Notes under the pieces: generated by a model | The model's database searches: none | Told to the model about the DNA's origin: nothing | The model's input: the letters and a program-made list of their open reading frames with translations, nothing else | Made by a program: the position numbers and the translations under genes | Shown: positions 34,852 to 37,955 of the stretch, one piece after another | Numbering within the stretch: position 1 is the first letter of the stretch | Layout: the number at the start of each line of letters is the position of its first letter | Origin: Candidatus Gallimonas gallistercoris | Lineage (GTDB): Bacteria > Bacillota > Clostridia > Christensenellales > Borkfalkiaceae | NCBI GenBank assembly: GCA_019117085.1 | Contig: DXAJ01000030.1 | Span: forward strand, 1 to 37,955 | Reading direction: 5' to 3' | DNA length: 37,955 bases

Positions 34852-35528
34852 CGGACGTACGCTTTTTTACGGGGAGCGGCCATTCGGAAGCGATCGCCCG
34901 CGCCTGCGCCGGGGCAATGGGGGAGGCGGCGCTGCCGATGGGGGAGCCCCTTCGGGAGAACGCCGTGCTGCTGCTCGTCTTTCCCGTCTACTGCGAGCGC
35001 GTTCCCCCGCCCGTCGCCGCTTTTTTACGGACATGCGGGGCGGAGCGGGCGGCGTTTGTCGCTTGCTACGGCGGCATGAGCTATGGGCGCGCTCTGTACG
35101 ACGCGAAAACGCTCTTTCGGGGTACGGCCGTCGCCGCGGCATATGTTCCTGCCGAGCACGCCTATACGAAGGACGGCTTTCCCTTTGACGAGGCGGCGCT
35201 CGCGCCTCTTTTCGAGAAGGTGCGCTCGGGCGAGAGCTCGCCCGCCGTCATCCCGAAGGGGAAGCGGCATGTTTTTTCGGGCGCGCCCGCGCTGAGGAGC
35301 CGTCTCGGCGTGAAACTCGTGCGTTCTTCGCGCTGCAGCGGGTGCGGTGCGTGCGAGCGCGCCTGCCCCATGCACGCCATGCGCGCGGGGAAGCCGGACA
35401 GCCGCTGCATCCGCTGTCTGTGGTGCGTGCGGGTCTGCCCCGAGGGAGCGCTCTCCTTTCGCCTGAGCCCGCTTCTGAAGGTATATCTGCGGCGGCGGAG
35501 AACAAATGAAACGCGGCTCTTCCTATAA
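34848..35528 (+). CDS. Flavodoxin-like plus 2x[4Fe-4S] ferredoxin protein (EFR1-type architecture)
   Basis: MTDVRFFTGSGHSEAIARACAGAM flavodoxin-like N-terminus; CSGCGACERACPMHAM and CIRCLWCVRVCPEGA ferredoxin motifs; ATGA overlap with the PP-loop gene. Confidence 0.87.
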   Translation: MTDVRFFTGSGHSEAIARACAGAMGEAALPMGEPLRENAVLLLVFPVYCERVPPPVAAFLRTCGAERAAFVACYGGMSYGRALYDAKTLFRGTAVAAAYVPAEHAYTKDGFPFDEAALAPLFEKVRSGESSPAVIPKGKRHVFSGAPALRSRLGVKLVRSSRCSGCGACERACPMHAMRAGKPDSRCIRCLWCVRVCPEGALSFRLSPLLKVYLRRRRTNETRLFL

Positions 35529-35535
35529 AATAAAA

Positions 35536-35572
35536 CTTCCCGCAGGGAATGTGCCTGCGGGGAAACTTTTTT
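35536..35572. terminator. Bidirectional terminator between converging operons
   Basis: TTCCCGCAGG-gaatgtg-CCTGCGGGGAA with T-run on + and AT-rich TTTTATTTTA on -. Confidence 0.8.
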
Positions 35573-35598
35573 GTGTGCCGAACGAGCTTCGGCCGATC

Positions 35599-36996
35599 TT
35601 ACGCCTTGGAGCGGATGTATTCGTCCATCGCCTTTGCGGCGGTCTTGCCTGCGCCCATCGCGAGGATGACGGTCGCGGCGCCCGTCACGGCGTCGCCGCC
35701 CGCGTACACGCCGTCGAGCGACGTCTTGCCGTTTTCGTCGGCGACGATCTCCCCGCGCGGCTTGGTGTCGAGCCCCTGCGTCGTCTTTTTGAGGAGAGGA
35801 TTGGGCGAGGTGCCGAGCGCCATGATGACGCAGTCGACGTCCATCGTGAACTCGCTGCCCTTCTTTTCGATGGGGCGGCGGCGGCCCGAAGCGTCGGGTT
35901 CGCCCAGCTCCATCTCGATGCATCTAAGTCCCACGACGTTGTCGTCGCTGTCCGCGAGCACTTCGACGGGATTGGTGAGGAGCTTGAAGACGATCTCCTC
36001 TTCCTTGGCGTGCTCCACTTCCTCGCGGCGGGCGGGAAGCTCTGCCTCCGAGCGGCGGTAGACGATATACACGACGTCCGCTCCCAACCGCTTTGCCGAG
36101 CGCGCCGCGTCCATCGCGACGTTGCCGCCGCCCACGACGGCGACCTTCTTCGCGTGGAAGATGGGGGTCTCGCTGTCAGGTTCATACGCCTTCATGAGGT
36201 TGCTGCGGGTGAGGTATTCGTTGGCGGAAAAGACGCCTTTTGCGTTCTCCCCGGGGATGTTCATGAAGCGGGGAAGGCCCGCGCCCGTGCCGAGGAAGAC
36301 GGCTTCGAAGCCGAACTCTTCTTTGAGTTCGTCGATGGTGAGCACCTTACCGATGACCATGTCCGTCATCACCTTGACGCCGAGCGCTTTGAGATTATCC
36401 ACCTCTTTTTCGACGATGGCTTTGGGGAGACGGAATTCGGGGATGCCGTAGACGAGCACGCCGCCCGCAAGGTGCAGCGCTTCGAAGACGGTCACGTCGT
36501 AGCCGAGCTTTGCAAGATCGCCCGCGCAGGTGAGCCCCGCGGGGCCGGAGCCGACGATGGCGACCTTATGCCCGTTGGGAACGGGCTTTGCGGGGGCCTG
36601 AGTCGCATGGGAGTTGTGCCAATCGGCGACGAAGCGCTCGAGCCTGCCGATACCGACGGGCTCGCCCTTGATGCCGCGCGTGCACTTGCCTTCGCATTGC
36701 GTCTCCTGCGGGCACACCCTGCCGCAGACGGCGGGAAGGGAAGAGGTGCGGGCAATGACCTGATATGCCTCCTCGAATTTGCCCTCTGCGACGAGGGCGA
36801 TAAATTCGGGGATGGCGACGTTGACGGGGCAGCCCGCAACGCAGGGTTGATTTTTACAATTTAAGCAGCGTTTTGCCTCGTCGATCGCGGTCTCTTCGTC
36901 ATATCCGAGAGCGACTTCCTTGAAGTTTTTATTGCGGACGAGGGGATCCTGCGAGGGCATGGGGTGCTTCTTGGGATCCATATTGAATTTCGCCAT
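35599..36996 (-). CDS. nfnB: NfnB / glutamate synthase small subunit-like FAD/NADPH oxidoreductase
   Basis: CLNCKNQPCVAGCPVNVAIPEFI, CGRVCPQETQCEGKCTRG, VAIVGSGPAGLTCAGDLAKLG; adjacent to nfnA. Confidence 0.88.
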   Translation of the reverse strand: MAKFNMDPKKHPMPSQDPLVRNKNFKEVALGYDEETAIDEAKRCLNCKNQPCVAGCPVNVAIPEFIALVAEGKFEEAYQVIARTSSLPAVCGRVCPQETQCEGKCTRGIKGEPVGIGRLERFVADWHNSHATQAPAKPVPNGHKVAIVGSGPAGLTCAGDLAKLGYDVTVFEALHLAGGVLVYGIPEFRLPKAIVEKEVDNLKALGVKVMTDMVIGKVLTIDELKEEFGFEAVFLGTGAGLPRFMNIPGENAKGVFSANEYLTRSNLMKAYEPDSETPIFHAKKVAVVGGGNVAMDAARSAKRLGADVVYIVYRRSEAELPARREEVEHAKEEEIVFKLLTNPVEVLADSDDNVVGLRCIEMELGEPDASGRRRPIEKKGSEFTMDVDCVIMALGTSPNPLLKKTTQGLDTKPRGEIVADENGKTSLDGVYAGGDAVTGAATVILAMGAGKTAAKAMDEYIRSKA

Positions 36997-37838
36997 CAGT
37001 TTGCCTCCTTCTTGAAGAGATTGCAGTGCTTTTCGCGCGCTTTTGCCTCAAACTCTGCATAAGTGCGCGAGCGCTTCATCGCCTCGTCGAAGTCGACGAG
37101 GTGGGCGTCGAAGTCAGGCCCGTCCACGCAGGCGAACTTGGTCTCCCCGCCCACGGTGAGGCGGCAGCCGCCGCACATGCCCGTGCCGTCGATCATGATG
37201 GGGTTCATCGAAGCGATAGTGGGGATATTGTATTCCTTGGTCGCGAGGGCGACGAATTTCATCATGATGAGCGGGCCGATCGTGATCACGCGGTCGAATG
37301 TTTCGCCCGCTTCCAGCATGCGCTTCAAGGGGAGGGTGACGTTGCCCTTCTCGCCGTAGCTGCCGTCGTCCGTCATCATCACGAACTTGTCGGAAGCGGC
37401 GCGGAATTCGTCCTCCAAAATGACGAGATCCTTGCTTCTGAAGCCGACGATGGAGGTGACTTCGCAGCCCATCTCGTGCAGCTCTCTCACGACGGGCAGC
37501 GCGATGGCGCAGCCCACGCCGCCGCCCACGACGCACGCCTTTTTGATGCCCTCCACTTCGGTGGGGTTGCCCAAAGGCCCTACAAAGTCGGCGATGCACT
37601 CGCCTTCGTTGAGCGCGTTCAAGGTCATCGTCGCGCCGCCCACGACCTGGAAGATGATGGTAACGGCGCCCGTTTGCTTGTTGCAGCCCGCAACGGTGAG
37701 GGGGATGCGCTCTCCCCGCTCGTCCGCGCGGAGGATGATGAACTGCCCCGCGCGCGCCTTTCTTGCGACGAAGGGCGCCTCGATCTCCATCAGCGTGACG
37801 GTGGGATTGAGGCTTTTTTTCTTGAGAATGCGGTACAT
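36996..37838 (-). CDS. nfnA: NfnA / sulfide dehydrogenase-like ferredoxin-NADP+ reductase subunit
   Basis: ARAGQFIILR, GGGVGCAIALPVVREL, MIDGTGMCGGCRLTVGGETKFACVDGPDFDAHLVDFD; TGATG overlap with nfnB. Confidence 0.88.
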   Translation of the reverse strand: MYRILKKKSLNPTVTLMEIEAPFVARKARAGQFIILRADERGERIPLTVAGCNKQTGAVTIIFQVVGGATMTLNALNEGECIADFVGPLGNPTEVEGIKKACVVGGGVGCAIALPVVRELHEMGCEVTSIVGFRSKDLVILEDEFRAASDKFVMMTDDGSYGEKGNVTLPLKRMLEAGETFDRVITIGPLIMMKFVALATKEYNIPTIASMNPIMIDGTGMCGGCRLTVGGETKFACVDGPDFDAHLVDFDEAMKRSRTYAEFEAKAREKHCNLFKKEAN

Positions 37839-37871
37839 GGTTCCTCCCTGTTATCTCGGTCTTGACGCGTC

Positions 37872-37893
37872 GGAGCGCGCCGTTTCGCGCTCC
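37872..37893 (-). other. 5'UTR hairpin in the nfn leader
   Basis: GGAGCGCG...CGCGCTCC 8-bp stem between promoter and nfnA start, no T-tract. Confidence 0.6.
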
Positions 37894-37905
37894 TTCGCAC
37901 CTTTT

Positions 37906-37934
37906 ATTATAGAACGCAGACCGCAAATTGTCAA
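37906..37934 (-). promoter_or_regulatory. Promoter of nfnA-nfnB
   Basis: Reverse strand TTGACA - 17 nt - TATAAT. Confidence 0.92.
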
Positions 37935-37955
37935 GTTTCTGTTTTTGTTTTTCTT

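Noticed and set aside
35506-36864. 452-aa plus-strand ORF opposite nfnB
   Set aside because: Antisense shadow; nfnB has clear FAD/NADPH and cysteine motifs.

Overview
A roughly 38 kb, GC-rich chromosomal segment, probably from a Clostridia/Firmicutes-type bacterium (inferred from gene content and promoter style). Gene content in order: a MerR regulator running off the left edge (low GC); a 146-bp AT-rich inverted-repeat element; a PEGLP-type Ca2+ P-type ATPase (-); a lipoprotein (-); addB-addA (+); a small membrane protein; rubrerythrin plus one or two tiny ORFs; a lipid-anchored HtrA-like protease; a ~650-bp noncoding region with a recurring hairpin motif; a UPF0597/CyuA-like L-cysteine desulfidase (-); tRNA-Gly(CCC) (-) with a 19-bp copy of its 3' end nearby; a 57-aa ORF; a marR-ABC-ABC operon; a metallophosphoesterase whose transcript looks leaderless; a pyr operon (attenuator, pyrR, pyrB, pyrC, pyrF, pyrK, two tandem paralogous membrane genes with one frameshifted, pyrD, pyrE); grpE-dnaK-dnaJ with no hrcA or CIRCE; a PP-loop ATPase coupled to a flavodoxin/ferredoxin protein; and nfnA-nfnB (-). 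The best candidate for an undescribed system is the PP-loop plus flavodoxin/ferredoxin pair (33457-35528). Next are the paralogous membrane pair inside the pyr operon and the hairpin repeat family at 14.7-15.35 kb. All calls come from reading the sequence and the supplied translations; no database search was run.
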